Positions 1 to 9,392 are shown, counted from the stretch's first letter. The stretch: DNA of 64,000 nucleotides from Aliarcobacter sp. (GCA_028689025.1 JAQTXA010000004.1:107042-171041), one strand, 5' to 3'. The notes: generated from the sequence alone by a model not told the origin. A program made the numbers and translations.

Positions 1-679
1 TCCATAAAATATTCCATCTAGCTTTAAATTCACCAATATTTAATAGTTTGATAATTAGATAATAAATAGGAATTAAAGCCAAACTCATTCCAAGAGTATT
101 ATCTCCATGAGGACCTGTAACTGTACTTTCAACTTGTCCAATAATTGGATTCATTAAAATTAAAAGTGTAATTGGAGCGATTATTACAACTCTTAAACAC
201 ACTTTAATCCATAAAGGAAGAGTGTTTTTATAAAGTCTAATAAATTTGTATAAAGCAATAATATAAAATACACCAGCGATTGCAAGCAAGAAATTTAACT
301 CATAAGCAAAATCATAAAAAGCTAAACCTCTATTTTTACCAAGAAGTAATGAAACCACCATAAAAATTAAAAAAATAAACCAAATAATAGTATAAAGATT
401 TAAATATCTTAATCCCTCTTTATCCAAACCAACTTCTTTATTTATTAATAAAAAAGGCAAATAAGAAAGCATTAATGGTACAAAACCATAAAGCATCAAA
501 GAAATATGAATTGATCTCATATTTGCTGGATTTAAAGTTTCAGAATTTATACTAAAACCTAAAAGATTTATAGAATAGATTATTCCAAAAAATAGTCCCA
601 ACGCAAAAAACGCTAGTGATATTTTAAAGTTTCTATTTATAAAATTGTTGAAAGTTTCAAAATTATTTAAGTTTTCCAT
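1..679 (-). CDS. Multi-pass membrane protein, 3' truncated by window edge (possible haem-copper oxidase subunit I-like)
   Basis: An open frame reads from an ATG at 679 to the window edge without a stop (226 codons visible), so the C-terminus is missing. It shows at least five strongly hydrophobic segments separated by short charged loops. A histidine sits in the segment RSIHISLMLYGF, and a GPHGDNTLG motif lies near residues 200-210. The look resembles cytochrome-oxidase/NorB-type subunit I proteins, where helix 2 holds a haem-ligating histidine, but this is tentative. Its start overlaps the end of the upstream ABC ATPase gene by 17 bp, so it is probably translated from the same message as the ABC exporter. 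The true family cannot be fixed without the missing part. Confidence 0.6.
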   Translation of the reverse strand, partial: MENLNNFETFNNFINRNFKISLAFFALGLFFGIIYSINLLGFSINSETLNPANMRSIHISLMLYGFVPLMLSYLPFLLINKEVGLDKEGLRYLNLYTIIWFIFLIFMVVSLLLGKNRGLAFYDFAYELNFLLAIAGVFYIIALYKFIRLYKNTLPLWIKVCLRVVIIAPITLLILMNPIIGQVESTVTGPHGDNTLGMSLALIPIYYLIIKLLNIGEFKARWNILW

Positions 680-1286
680 CTTTTACCTCGTAAGTTATAT
701 CTGCTTTTAAAGCTAATTCTTTATCGTGTGTTGCCACAATTATTGTTGTTCCTTTTTTTGCCAAAGTAGAAAAAAGTTCAAAAACATTTAATGAGTTTTT
801 CGAATCTAAGTTTCCAGTTGGTTCATCTGCAAAGATTACTTTTGGATTGTTAATTAATGCTCTTGCAATTGCAACTCTCTGTCTTTGACCTCCTGAGATT
901 TCATTTGGATATTTATCTATTAAATCTTCAATACCTAAACTTTTTAATAACTCAAGAATCTCTTGTTTTGAAGCTTTTTCATTGGCAAGATTTATATTTT
1001 CTTTAACACTCAGATAATTAATCAAATAATGAAATTGAAAAATAAATCCAATATTCTCACGTCTAAAATTATCTATATTTTTAATATCTTTGTAGTTTGT
1101 CTCATCATAAATAATATCTCCACTTGATGGTTTTAATAGGGTTGATAAAACAGATAAAAGTGTAGACTTTCCACTTCCACTCTCTCCTATGATTGCCACA
1201 AATTCACCTTTTTTTATTTCTAAATTAATATTGTCTAAGGCTAAGTCTTTATTATAATAGTGAGTTAAATTTGTAATTTTTATCAT
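663..1286 (-). CDS. ABC transporter ATP-binding protein (LolD/MacB type)
   Basis: The 207-residue protein is a complete ABC ATPase. Walker A is GESGSGKST (residues 34-42), the signature is SGGQ (131-134), Walker B is VIFADEP (150-156) and the switch histidine is in THDKE (about 187). The length and sequence style match the LolD/MacB/FtsE branch, which powers FtsX-like permeases instead of classical importers. It overlaps the upstream permease gene by 4 bp (ATGA) and runs into the truncated membrane-protein gene by 17 bp, indicating one operon. The exported or extracted substrate is not visible from sequence. Confidence 0.93.
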   Translation of the reverse strand: MIKITNLTHYYNKDLALDNINLEIKKGEFVAIIGESGSGKSTLLSVLSTLLKPSSGDIIYDETNYKDIKNIDNFRRENIGFIFQFHYLINYLSVKENINLANEKASKQEILELLKSLGIEDLIDKYPNEISGGQRQRVAIARALINNPKVIFADEPTGNLDSKNSLNVFELFSTLAKKGTTIIVATHDKELALKADITYEVKDGKLK

Positions 1287-2365
1287 ATTTTATTTCCTTG
1301 AATTAACTCAACTGGATCTGTTTTGGCAGCATTAAGTGCTGGAATTATTGAGCCAAAAATAGCCATAAAAATTGAAGTTACAAAGATATAAAATGCCAAC
1401 TCATTAGAAATTTCACCATTTACATAACCTTGTAAACTTGAAGCATTTTTTATAAAATATAAAACTATATTTGAAAGAATAAATGCACTAATAAAACTAA
1501 AAACTCCCAAAATAAAACTCTCAATCATAATTGAATAAACAATTTTTGAAGTACTTATTCCTAAAGCTCTTTTGATTCCAAATTCAGATCTTCTTTGATT
1601 TATTGTGATACTCATGAGACTCACAATTCCTAATAATCCCATAGAAAAAGCAATAAATGAAATAACATTTGATGAAGTTTTTATGATTTTAAATTGGTTG
1701 TAATTGTCCACAAAATTTTGAGTTGATTTAGCATCAATTTGTTCATCTAAAGCTTTTATTTCCTTGATAATATTTTCAACATTCGAGTTTAGAGTTGTAT
1801 TTACCATTATCATAGAAGCTGATTTATTAAATATTTCCCCCGCATCTTGAATTGTTAAAACAACTCCACCATTTTCAAAACCAATTTCACTTTTAAATAC
1901 ACCAGAGATTTTGAAAGTTTTGTTTGCAATTTGAATTTCATTTTTATTAATTAATTGCTCATGTACAGATTTCCCAACTATTACTTCATTTTTTGTTGGA
2001 TTTTGACCTGCAATTAATTCGTAGTTCTTAAATCTGTTTGAACTTACTCCATATACAGCTACTATTGGAAGTTTTTCAACAGGACTTGCTCCTACAATTA
2101 AAGCCGATGACTCTTTTACGTCTTTGATTTGATTTATTCTTTCTATTAAATCTATATTTACATTTGAAAAAAATGTATCTGAGATTTTAGCTTGTGTGAT
2201 AATAATATCTCCATCACTTTTTAACATAGATGAATACATAGTTATTATTCCATTTGAAATGGAGCTAATTAAAAAAATAGAAACTATTGAGAAAATTAGG
2301 CTTAGATAAATAAGTATAGTTTTTAATTTATTAGCCATTAAAGCTTTAAACGCGAATGCAATCAA
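1283..2365 (-). CDS. ABC transporter permease, FtsX/MacB family
   Basis: The 360-residue protein has an N-terminal membrane segment (about 13-36), a long extracytoplasmic MacB-PCD-like domain (about 40-230), and three C-terminal membrane segments (about 235-255, 285-310, 330-350). This is the four-helix FtsX/MacB topology. The start is a TTG at 2365 preceded by AAAGGA with about 6 bp spacing. It is first in the operon with the ATPase immediately downstream. The pair probably acts on lipoprotein, a toxic compound or an envelope component; the truncated membrane protein downstream could be a partner. Confidence 0.9.
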   Translation of the reverse strand: MIAFAFKALMANKLKTILIYLSLIFSIVSIFLISSISNGIITMYSSMLKSDGDIIITQAKISDTFFSNVNIDLIERINQIKDVKESSALIVGASPVEKLPIVAVYGVSSNRFKNYELIAGQNPTKNEVIVGKSVHEQLINKNEIQIANKTFKISGVFKSEIGFENGGVVLTIQDAGEIFNKSASMIMVNTTLNSNVENIIKEIKALDEQIDAKSTQNFVDNYNQFKIIKTSSNVISFIAFSMGLLGIVSLMSITINQRRSEFGIKRALGISTSKIVYSIMIESFILGVFSFISAFILSNIVLYFIKNASSLQGYVNGEISNELAFYIFVTSIFMAIFGSIIPALNAAKTDPVELIQGNKI

Positions 2366-2481
2366 AGATTATCCTTTTATATTTTCATTAGTTTATTCTT
2401 TGAATATGAATAAAGAGTGAATTAAATATGAATTTTTGTTCATAATTGGATAGAATAACAAAAAAAATGATTGGTTGAAAA
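2366..2481. promoter_or_regulatory. Divergent intergenic region between ABC permease and inositol-phosphatase genes
   Basis: 116 bp between two outward-facing genes, so it must hold promoters for both. On the plus strand a TAGAAT hexamer near 2451-2456 is a possible -10 box. On the minus strand AAAGGA precedes the TTG start of the permease. No clear operator was seen. Confidence 0.4.
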
Positions 2482-3255
2482 ATGAAAAAAGATTTAATAG
2501 AAATAATAAAAGAGGCTGGAAAGATTTTAAAAAAAGGATATTTTTCAAATAAAGATATTACTTTTAAAGCAAAAAAAGATTTAGTAACAGAGTTTGATGT
2601 TGCAGTTGAAACATATTTAAAAAAGAAATTTTCAAAGAAATTTAAAAAATTTAATATTATTGCCGAAGAATCAGATAATGCAAATAAAGAGTTTAATAAT
2701 TCAATAATAATTGACCCAATAGATGGTACAACAAATTTTGTAAACGGTGTTCCTCATACTGCTATTTCAGTTGGAGTTTATAAGAACAAAAAACCATATT
2801 TAGCAGTTGTGTATAATCCAATTTTAGATGAATTGTACACGGCAAAAATAGGCAAAGGTGCATTTTTAAATGGTAAGAAATTAAAAGTAAGCCTTGAAGA
2901 TAATTTTCAAAAATCGCTTTTAGCAACAGGTTTTCCATATACAAGTGGAACAGATGAAAATGACTTAAACGATGTGGTTAAAAAAATAAAAGATGTACTT
3001 CCTCTTTGTCAAGATTTAAGAAGATTAGGTTCGGCGTCACTTGATTTATGTTATGTTGCACGTGGTGTTTATGAGGGATATTATGAGATGAATTTAAAAG
3101 CTTGGGATGTAAGTGCTGGAATTTTAATACTTACAGAAGCAGGTGGACAAATTTCAAACATAAATGGAGAAGAATATACTTTATTTGAAGATAAATATTT
3201 AGTTGCTTCAAACGGTAAAATTCATGATGAGTTTATAAAAAATTTAAATTTATAA
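2482..3255 (+). CDS. Inositol monophosphatase family protein (SuhB/CysQ-like)
   Basis: The 257-residue protein carries the metal-binding signatures of the Li+-sensitive phosphomonoesterase family: AEESD (about 61-65), DPIDGTTNFVNG (about 78-89) and AWDVSAGILILTEAGG near the C-terminus. Members hydrolyse inositol phosphate, 3'-phosphoadenosine phosphate, histidinol phosphate or NADP(H), so the substrate cannot be read from the motifs. The length matches SuhB. It begins with ATG after a weak GGTTG-like site and is followed by glmS about 80 bp downstream with its own -10 box. Confidence 0.9.
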   Translation: MKKDLIEIIKEAGKILKKGYFSNKDITFKAKKDLVTEFDVAVETYLKKKFSKKFKKFNIIAEESDNANKEFNNSIIIDPIDGTTNFVNGVPHTAISVGVYKNKKPYLAVVYNPILDELYTAKIGKGAFLNGKKLKVSLEDNFQKSLLATGFPYTSGTDENDLNDVVKKIKDVLPLCQDLRRLGSASLDLCYVARGVYEGYYEMNLKAWDVSAGILILTEAGGQISNINGEEYTLFEDKYLVASNGKIHDEFIKNLNL

Positions 3256-3299
3256 AATAACAAAAAAGTGCGAAAAGCACATATTTAGTAACTATTAAA

Positions 3300-3305
3300 T
3301 ATAAT
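3300..3305 (+). promoter_or_regulatory. Predicted -10 box of glmS
   Basis: A perfect TATAAT lies 34 bp before the glmS start and follows a T/A-rich stretch, the usual form of housekeeping promoters in Campylobacterota. No convincing -35 box is seen. Confidence 0.5.
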
Positions 3306-3338
3306 AATTACATTAAAATTTGATAAAAGGTTTTTTTG

Positions 3339-5141
3339 ATGTGTGGAATTGTTGGTTATATCGGTAAAAAAGAGACTACAAAAATATTATTAGATGGCTT
3401 AAAAGAGTTAGAGTATAGAGGTTATGATAGTGCTGGAATTGCAGTACTTAAAAATGACAGAATTGATGTTTTTAAAGCTTTAGGAAAACTTGTTAATCTT
3501 GAAGAAAAAGTAAATACAACTGCATCAACTGATTATGAACTGGGAATTGGTCATACAAGATGGGCAACCCATGGTAAACCAACAGAGTTAAATGCTCACC
3601 CACATTTAGGTGAATACTCTTATGTGGTTCATAATGGAATTATTGAAAACTATAAAGAGTTAAAAGAAGAATTAACAGCAAAAGGACATAAGTTTGTATC
3701 TCAAACAGATACAGAAGTTATTGTTCATCTATTTGAAAACTTTTATAATAAATTAAACGACACAAAAAAAGCTTTTCAAGATACTATTTCAAGACTTGAA
3801 GGTGCTTTTTCAATTTTATTAATTACAAAAGCAGACCCAACAAAAGTATTTTTCTTTAAACATGGAAGTCCATTAATCGTGGCAAAGGGAAATGAAAAAG
3901 AAGAAGTTTTATTTGCATCTTCTGATGCTCCTTTAATTGGCTTAGCTTCAAGTGTAGTTTATTTAGAAGATGGAGTTGGTGGAATTGCGAGTGCTGAATC
4001 AATAGAATTTTTTAATGATAATTATACTTGGTCAAGTTTACCAACTTCAAAACAATTTGCTCAAAAAGATGGATATAGATTTTTTATGGAAAAAGAGATT
4101 TATGAGCAAAGTAGCGTTGTAAGTGATTGTATGCTCGGAAGAATAAAAGATAATGAGATTTTATTTGATGAAATTGAATCTTCAATAATTGAAGGAATCA
4201 ATGAAATAAAAATTTGTGCTTGTGGAACTTCATATCACGCAGGATTAACAGCATCATATTTATTTGAAAGACTTTCAAAAGTTAAATGTAATGTAGAAAT
4301 TGCAAGTGAATTTAGATATAAAGATCCACTTTTAACAAAAGATACTCTGTTTATCGTAATTTCTCAAAGTGGAGAAACTGCTGATACTTTAGAAGCTTTA
4401 AAAATGGCAAAAAAAGCAGGATTAAAAACTTTAGTTGTTTGTAATGTGGATAACTCTTCAATGACAAGAGTAGCTGATGCTACTATTTTAACACGAGCTG
4501 GAATTGAAAAAGGAGTTGCTTCAACAAAAGCATTTTCAACTCAAACAGTTGTTTTATGGATGTTAGCTTTATATTTTGCAAAAGCAAAAAATGTGATTTC
4601 AAATGAGCTTTTACAAAATGAATTACATACTTTAAGAGAAGTTCCAAAAACTCTTTGTATTAGTGATAAAATTCATGAAAAAATGAAAAGATTATCAAAA
4701 AGATATTTACATGGACATGGATTTTTCTTCATCGGTCGAGATGTATTTTATCCATTAGCTTTAGAGGGTGCTTTAAAATTAAAAGAGATTTCATATCTAC
4801 ATGCTGAGGGTTATCCAGCAGGTGAAATGAAACATGGACCAATTGCACTTGCTGACCCTGAACTTTTTACAATTGCATTAATGCCACAAAACTTATTATA
4901 TGATAAAATAAAATCAAATGTAGAAGAGTTAAGTGCCAGAGATAGTACAATTTGTGCAATATCACCACTTGATTTTGACTTAGCAGATGATTTTGTAAAA
5001 ATAAGTAGTTGTGACCATTATATGTTGGAATTTTTTGAAATGTTGATTGTATTACAATTATTTTCAATGGAAATTTCAATAAGACTTGGAAATGATGTTG
5101 ATATGCCAAGAAATCTTGCGAAATCAGTAACGGTAGAATAG
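3339..5141 (+). CDS. glmS: Glutamine--fructose-6-phosphate aminotransferase (isomerizing)
   Basis: GlmS makes glucosamine-6-phosphate from fructose-6-phosphate and glutamine, the first step to UDP-GlcNAc. The chosen ATG at 3339 gives MCGIVGY, so that removal of Met exposes the catalytic Cys1; a longer TTG reading from 3336 would block this. AAAAGG precedes the ATG by 8 bp. The N-terminal class II amidotransferase domain (HTRWATHGKP) is followed by two SIS sugar-isomerase domains (SQSGETADT and the second near residues 455-590). The C-terminus PRNLAKSVTVE is canonical, and 600 residues is the normal length. The next gene starts on its last base. Confidence 0.98.
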   Translation: MCGIVGYIGKKETTKILLDGLKELEYRGYDSAGIAVLKNDRIDVFKALGKLVNLEEKVNTTASTDYELGIGHTRWATHGKPTELNAHPHLGEYSYVVHNGIIENYKELKEELTAKGHKFVSQTDTEVIVHLFENFYNKLNDTKKAFQDTISRLEGAFSILLITKADPTKVFFFKHGSPLIVAKGNEKEEVLFASSDAPLIGLASSVVYLEDGVGGIASAESIEFFNDNYTWSSLPTSKQFAQKDGYRFFMEKEIYEQSSVVSDCMLGRIKDNEILFDEIESSIIEGINEIKICACGTSYHAGLTASYLFERLSKVKCNVEIASEFRYKDPLLTKDTLFIVISQSGETADTLEALKMAKKAGLKTLVVCNVDNSSMTRVADATILTRAGIEKGVASTKAFSTQTVVLWMLALYFAKAKNVISNELLQNELHTLREVPKTLCISDKIHEKMKRLSKRYLHGHGFFFIGRDVFYPLALEGALKLKEISYLHAEGYPAGEMKHGPIALADPELFTIALMPQNLLYDKIKSNVEELSARDSTICAISPLDFDLADDFVKISSCDHYMLEFFEMLIVLQLFSMEISIRLGNDVDMPRNLAKSVTVE

Positions 5142-6913
5142 TGAAAAAGTATTTAGCATATATTCTATTATTACTTTTGTGTTATTTACTTTACGTAAAT
5201 CAAGACTCAAAATATATAGTTGCAGGTGTTGGTATTTTTATCATTGGAATGCATTTTATGGAGGAAGGATTTAAGCTTTTTAGTGGAGGAATACTTGAAA
5301 AAGTAATTTCTAAAAGTACAGATAATATTCCTAAATCTATTGGATTAGGTGTAGTTGCTACTGCAATACTTCAAAGTTCATCTTTAATTTCTATTATTAT
5401 AATCTCTTTTTTATCTGCAAAATTGATTAGTTTATCCGGAGCCATTGGAGTTGTATTTGGCTCAAACGTTGGAACAACTGCAACTGCTTGGATAGTTTCT
5501 TCTTTTGGTATGAAAATAGATATTGCAGCTTTTGCACTGCCAATGATAATTTTTGGTGTAATTTTTAGATTTTTTAAACAAAAAAATACACAAGGAATTG
5601 GAAATATATTTTTAGGTTTAGGATTCGTCTTTTTAGGTATTGGATATATGAAAGATGGATTTGAAGATTTAAAACAAGGAATCGATTTAGCTCAATTTTC
5701 AGTTGAAGGATATTATGGAATTTTGATTTATATAGTTGTTGGTGCATTAGCTACAGTTATTATACAATCAAGTAGTGCAACTTTAGCCCTAACAATAACT
5801 GCACTTGCAGCTGGTCAAATAATATATATAAATGCAATTGCAATAGCAATTGGTGCAAATATTGGTACAACAATAACTGCTGTTATGGGTGCAATGGTTT
5901 CAAATGCAAATAGTAAAAGAATGGCTGTTTCACTACTTATATTTAATAGTGTAACCGCTTTTATAATTGTAATAATAATGTATCCTTTTATAGATTTAAT
6001 AGATTATTTAGCTAAATTATTAGGTATAAATAATGATGATTATTCTATGAAATTATCACTTTTTCATACTGTTTTTAATATTTTAGGATTAGTTATATTT
6101 TCATTTTTTATTCCAAAACTAGTAACTTTCTTAAAAAAATTATTCGTTGAAGATGTGGAAACATATATTCAAAAAACAAAATATCTAGATATGCAAGTTG
6201 TAGCTGTTCCATATGCAGCATTAAAAGCAACAAGAAAAGAGACTATTCATTTATATGATAATGCAACTGAAGTTTTAAGTCATGCGATTATGTTACATAG
6301 ACATAGATATTTAGGTAAAGCAGATTTATCATTAGTTGTAAAAGAGTCAACAGATATAATAGAATTAAATATTGAAGATTTCTATCAAACTAGAATTAAA
6401 TCTCTTTATAGTGATATAATCGATTATTCAACTTATTTTATAAATGATTTAGACGATGTTGAAAAAATCTATTTATATGATTTAAGAACTGCTTGTAGAG
6501 ATATAGCAGAAGCTGTAAAAAATACACAAGAGTTACAAGAAAATATAAGTAAATATCTTTTAAGTGATAATAATTATATAAAAGATGAATATAACTATAT
6601 TCGAGAAGCAATAGCAAAAACTATGAACACTATCAATGAAATAAAAAATAGTAAAGATGAGATAGATGTTCTTGCTAAAGCTGAGCTATTAAAAGAGTAT
6701 TTGAAAAGTTTGGATGTTATTGCAACTGGAAGAATAGATATATTAATTAGAGAGAAAAGAATTGATAAAAGAATGGCGACTACATTATTAAATGATAGTG
6801 CCCATGCTAATATTGTAATCAACAAGTTGATAAATGTTGCTAAAGTGTTATGGATAGAAGATTTAACTATTAAACAATTAGGAGAAGATTATGAAGCTGG
6901 AAAAGATTTATGA
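5141..6913 (+). CDS. Na/Pi cotransporter family protein with C-terminal PhoU-like domain
   Basis: The 590-residue protein shows the two inverted PNaS repeats, each with QSSS (78-81 and 209-212) and a following G-N-x-GTT motif (GSNVGTT, GANIGTT). These line the sodium/phosphate path in NptA/YjbB-type transporters. About eight to nine membrane segments fill the first 335 residues. A helical PhoU-like domain (about 350-580) follows and may tune flux or export. The GTG start at 5141 shares one base with the glmS stop, so translation is probably coupled. A role in phosphate uptake or export is likely; direction cannot be told. Confidence 0.9.
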   Translation: MKKYLAYILLLLLCYLLYVNQDSKYIVAGVGIFIIGMHFMEEGFKLFSGGILEKVISKSTDNIPKSIGLGVVATAILQSSSLISIIIISFLSAKLISLSGAIGVVFGSNVGTTATAWIVSSFGMKIDIAAFALPMIIFGVIFRFFKQKNTQGIGNIFLGLGFVFLGIGYMKDGFEDLKQGIDLAQFSVEGYYGILIYIVVGALATVIIQSSSATLALTITALAAGQIIYINAIAIAIGANIGTTITAVMGAMVSNANSKRMAVSLLIFNSVTAFIIVIIMYPFIDLIDYLAKLLGINNDDYSMKLSLFHTVFNILGLVIFSFFIPKLVTFLKKLFVEDVETYIQKTKYLDMQVVAVPYAALKATRKETIHLYDNATEVLSHAIMLHRHRYLGKADLSLVVKESTDIIELNIEDFYQTRIKSLYSDIIDYSTYFINDLDDVEKIYLYDLRTACRDIAEAVKNTQELQENISKYLLSDNNYIKDEYNYIREAIAKTMNTINEIKNSKDEIDVLAKAELLKEYLKSLDVIATGRIDILIREKRIDKRMATTLLNDSAHANIVINKLINVAKVLWIEDLTIKQLGEDYEAGKDL

Positions 6914-7121
6914 AAAAGCTAAAAGTTACTTGTCACTAACATCTGAAGATGAGATAAAAGAAAAAAAGATAGAAAAACTTCGTGACAAAATTGAAGAAAA
7001 AATTAAAAAATTAGAAAAAAAAATTAAAGATACAAAAGATATAGAAGAGAAGTCTAAATTAAAAGACGAGAAAGAGATGCTAAAGAATTTTAGAAAGCAA
7101 TTAAAAGAAAAAAGTAAATAA
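6891..7121 (+). CDS. Small charged coiled-coil protein
   Basis: A 76-residue protein that overlaps the end of the transporter gene by 23 bp and has a good AGGAG site before its ATG. From about residue 20 it is a continuous Lys/Glu-rich helix (KIEEKIKKLEKKIK and similar) expected to form a coiled coil. There is no signal peptide or membrane segment. The family is not recognised. The tight overlap suggests it is made together with the PhoU-domain transporter and might contact that cytoplasmic domain; that is inference. Confidence 0.7.
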   Translation: MKLEKIYEKAKSYLSLTSEDEIKEKKIEKLRDKIEEKIKKLEKKIKDTKDIEEKSKLKDEKEMLKNFRKQLKEKSK

Positions 7122-7208
7122 CAGCTATTTTTAGCTAAAATTTGAAACTTTTTGTCTTTATGGCAAATTGAATTCTTTAAATTTTTATTTTAAATTTCTT
7201 AACAAATA

Positions 7209-7302
7209 TAGAAAACAAAAAAATGGAAAACAAAAGATGGAAAACAACTCAAGATTATTCTTGTGGAAAACAAAGGATGGAAAACAAAAATGGAAAAACA
7301 AA
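7209..7302 (+). repeat. Degenerate 13-14 bp tandem repeats in the metK leader
   Basis: The unit TGGAAAACAAA (with small changes) appears at about 7209, 7224, 7238, 7264, 7278 and 7291. Most neighbouring copies are 13-14 bp apart, and one copy-length is missing between 7238 and 7264. The last unit carries the metK initiation codon, so the repeat created several alternative ATG/GTG starts in front of metK. Confidence 0.75.
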
Positions 7303-8501
7303 CACAATACTTATTTACAAGTGAAGTTGTAAGCCCTGGACACCCAGATAAATGCGCAGATATAATAGCTGACTCTATCGTAGACAAATTAATAATTGCA
7401 GACAAAGATAGTAGAGTAGCTTCAGAGGTTTTTGTTGCAGGGAAACATGTTGTAATTGGTGGAGAAGTAAAATCATCTGCTCAATTATCAAATAAAGATT
7501 ATGAAAAGATAGTAAAAGATGCATTAGCAAAAATCGGTTACGATGGAAAATCGGCTTTTACAAAAGAACAATGTTTACATCCAGATGATGTACAAGTTCA
7601 AGTTTTATTAAATCAACAATCACCTGACATTAATCAAGGTGTTGACCAAGTTGATGGAGAAATTGGAGCTGGAGATCAAGGAATCATGTTTGGTTTTGCT
7701 TCAAGTGAAACAGCTGATTATATGCCAGCTGCAATTACATATGCCAGAATGTTATGTGATAAAGTTTATAATTATGCACTAAAACATAATCAAAAACTAG
7801 GTGTTGATATTAAAACACAAGTTACAGTTGATTATGGAACAAAAGCTAATTTTGAAAATTGTAATCCTCAAAAAATTCATACAATAGTTGTAAGTGCACC
7901 TTCAGTTGAAGGAATGCCAATCGAAGAAGTAAGAGAATTAATCCAAGGATTAATTGATGATGCTGGGCTTCCTACAAATATGTATGATAAAAATTCAACT
8001 ATTATTCACATTAATCCAACAGGAAGATATGTAAATCACTCATCTTTACATGATAGTGGATTAACAGGAAGAAAATTAATAGTAGATTCATTTGGTGGAT
8101 ATTCACCAATTGGTGGAGGAGCTCAAAGTTCTAAAGATTATACAAAAGTTGATAGATCTGGACTTTACGCAGCACGTTGGATTGCAAAACATATAGTTGC
8201 ATCTGGACTTGCAAAAAAAGCAGTTGTACAAATCTCATATGCAATTGGAGTAGCACGACCAACGTCTGTTTCAGTTGATACAATGGGTTCTTATACAAAA
8301 TTTGATGATGATAAATTATCACAATTTGTAATGGACACTTTCCCTCTAACTCCAAGATGGATTACGCAAAAGTTTAATTTGGATAAACCAAGTGAACAAA
8401 CTTTCCTTTATGCAGATGTTGCAGCACGAGGACAAGTTGGTCAAAGTGATTACCCTTGGGAAAAACTTGACGAATTAGAAAAATTTGAAAATATTCAGTA
8501 A
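7290..8501 (+). CDS. metK: S-adenosylmethionine synthase
   Basis: MetK joins methionine and ATP to form SAM. The family motifs are present: SEVVSPGHPDK near the N-terminus, GAGDQGIMFGFA in the middle, and GGGAQSSKDYTKVDRSG (a variant of the GGGAFSGKD region). I use the ATG at 7290, giving MEKQTQYLFTSE and 403 residues, because family members start a few residues before YLFTSE. A GTG at 7263 is in frame within the tandem repeats and would add nine residues. AAAGGA lies at 7272-7277, about 12 bp before the ATG. Confidence 0.96.
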   Translation: MEKQTQYLFTSEVVSPGHPDKCADIIADSIVDKLIIADKDSRVASEVFVAGKHVVIGGEVKSSAQLSNKDYEKIVKDALAKIGYDGKSAFTKEQCLHPDDVQVQVLLNQQSPDINQGVDQVDGEIGAGDQGIMFGFASSETADYMPAAITYARMLCDKVYNYALKHNQKLGVDIKTQVTVDYGTKANFENCNPQKIHTIVVSAPSVEGMPIEEVRELIQGLIDDAGLPTNMYDKNSTIIHINPTGRYVNHSSLHDSGLTGRKLIVDSFGGYSPIGGGAQSSKDYTKVDRSGLYAARWIAKHIVASGLAKKAVVQISYAIGVARPTSVSVDTMGSYTKFDDDKLSQFVMDTFPLTPRWITQKFNLDKPSEQTFLYADVAARGQVGQSDYPWEKLDELEKFENIQ

Positions 8502-8519
8502 ATTGATTAAAGGATTATT

Positions 8520-9386
8520 ATGGATTTAAGAAACTTATTTAGCAAAATATCTTTTGATACAAAATCAAAAGAACAGCCAACAAAAAAAGATGCACCAAGT
8601 CACTGGATTAAGTGTCCTGAGTGTAATGCATTAATGTTTTTTAAAGAGGTAGAATCTCAAGACAATATTTGTCCAAAATGTAATTTTCATATGAGAATTG
8701 GGGCAAAAAGAAGAATTGAGATTTTAACTGATAAAGATAGTTTTGTTGAGTTTGATGCTGAGTTAAAACCTAATGATCCACTAAAGTTTGTTGATAAAAC
8801 TTCTTATAAAAAAAGAGTAGAAGAAGCACTTAAAAACACTGGACGTACATCTTCAGTTGTAAGTGGTGAAGCTACAATTAATCAAATACCTGTTCAATTA
8901 GTTGTATTTGATTTTGCTTATATGGGTGGAAGTTTAGGTTCTGTTGAGGGTGAAAAAATTGTTCGTGCAGTAAATAGAGCAATGGAAAAACATCAAGGTG
9001 TAATTATTATTTCAGCATCTGGTGGGGCTAGAATGCAAGAGTCAACTTTTGCTTTAATGCAAATGGCGAAAACTTCTGCAGCTCTAAAAAAACTTGACCA
9101 TGCAAAACTTCCATATATTTCTGTATTAACAGATCCAACAATGGGTGGAGTTTCTGCTTCATTTGCATTTTTAGGTGATATTATTATGGCTGAACCAGGT
9201 GCATTAATAGGATTTGCCGGTCAGCGAGTTATTAAACAAACAATTGGTGCTGATTTACCAGCAGGATTCCAAAGAGCTGAATTCTTACTTAAAAATGGTT
9301 CAATTGATATGGTTGTAAATAGATCTGATATGAAACAAACATTAACAGATTTATTAAATATGTTTAAAAAAGAAAAGATTAGTTAA
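8520..9386 (+). CDS. accD: Acetyl-CoA carboxylase carboxyltransferase subunit beta
   Basis: The 288-residue protein is the beta half of the carboxyltransferase that makes malonyl-CoA for fatty acid synthesis. A four-cysteine zinc ribbon (CPECN ... CPKCN, about residues 33-58) is followed by the crotonase-fold core with SGGARMQES and PTMGGVSASFAFLGD. Length and order match E. coli AccD. It lies 18 bp after metK and is followed at once by a ThiE/TenI-like gene, so the metK-accD-rlmH stretch is probably one transcript. Confidence 0.97.
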   Translation: MDLRNLFSKISFDTKSKEQPTKKDAPSHWIKCPECNALMFFKEVESQDNICPKCNFHMRIGAKRRIEILTDKDSFVEFDAELKPNDPLKFVDKTSYKKRVEEALKNTGRTSSVVSGEATINQIPVQLVVFDFAYMGGSLGSVEGEKIVRAVNRAMEKHQGVIIISASGGARMQESTFALMQMAKTSAALKKLDHAKLPYISVLTDPTMGGVSASFAFLGDIIMAEPGALIGFAGQRVIKQTIGADLPAGFQRAEFLLKNGSIDMVVNRSDMKQTLTDLLNMFKKEKIS

Positions 9387-9392
9387 TAATTG

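Noticed and set aside
2762..2944. ORFs on the opposite strand of suhB-like, glmS, metK, ftsH, ompA, ActP and other genes
   Set aside because: Antisense frames of strong genes with no ribosome site, domain or codon pattern of their own; treated as shadows.
7263..7289. Longer metK start at GTG 7263
   Set aside because: It lies inside the tandem repeats and adds residues not typical of MetK; ATG 7290 gives the usual N-terminus.
7122..7289. SAM riboswitch upstream of metK
   Set aside because: No conserved SAM-I/II/III core seen; the leader is AT-rich repeats with only a very short AGCTA/TAGCT foldback.
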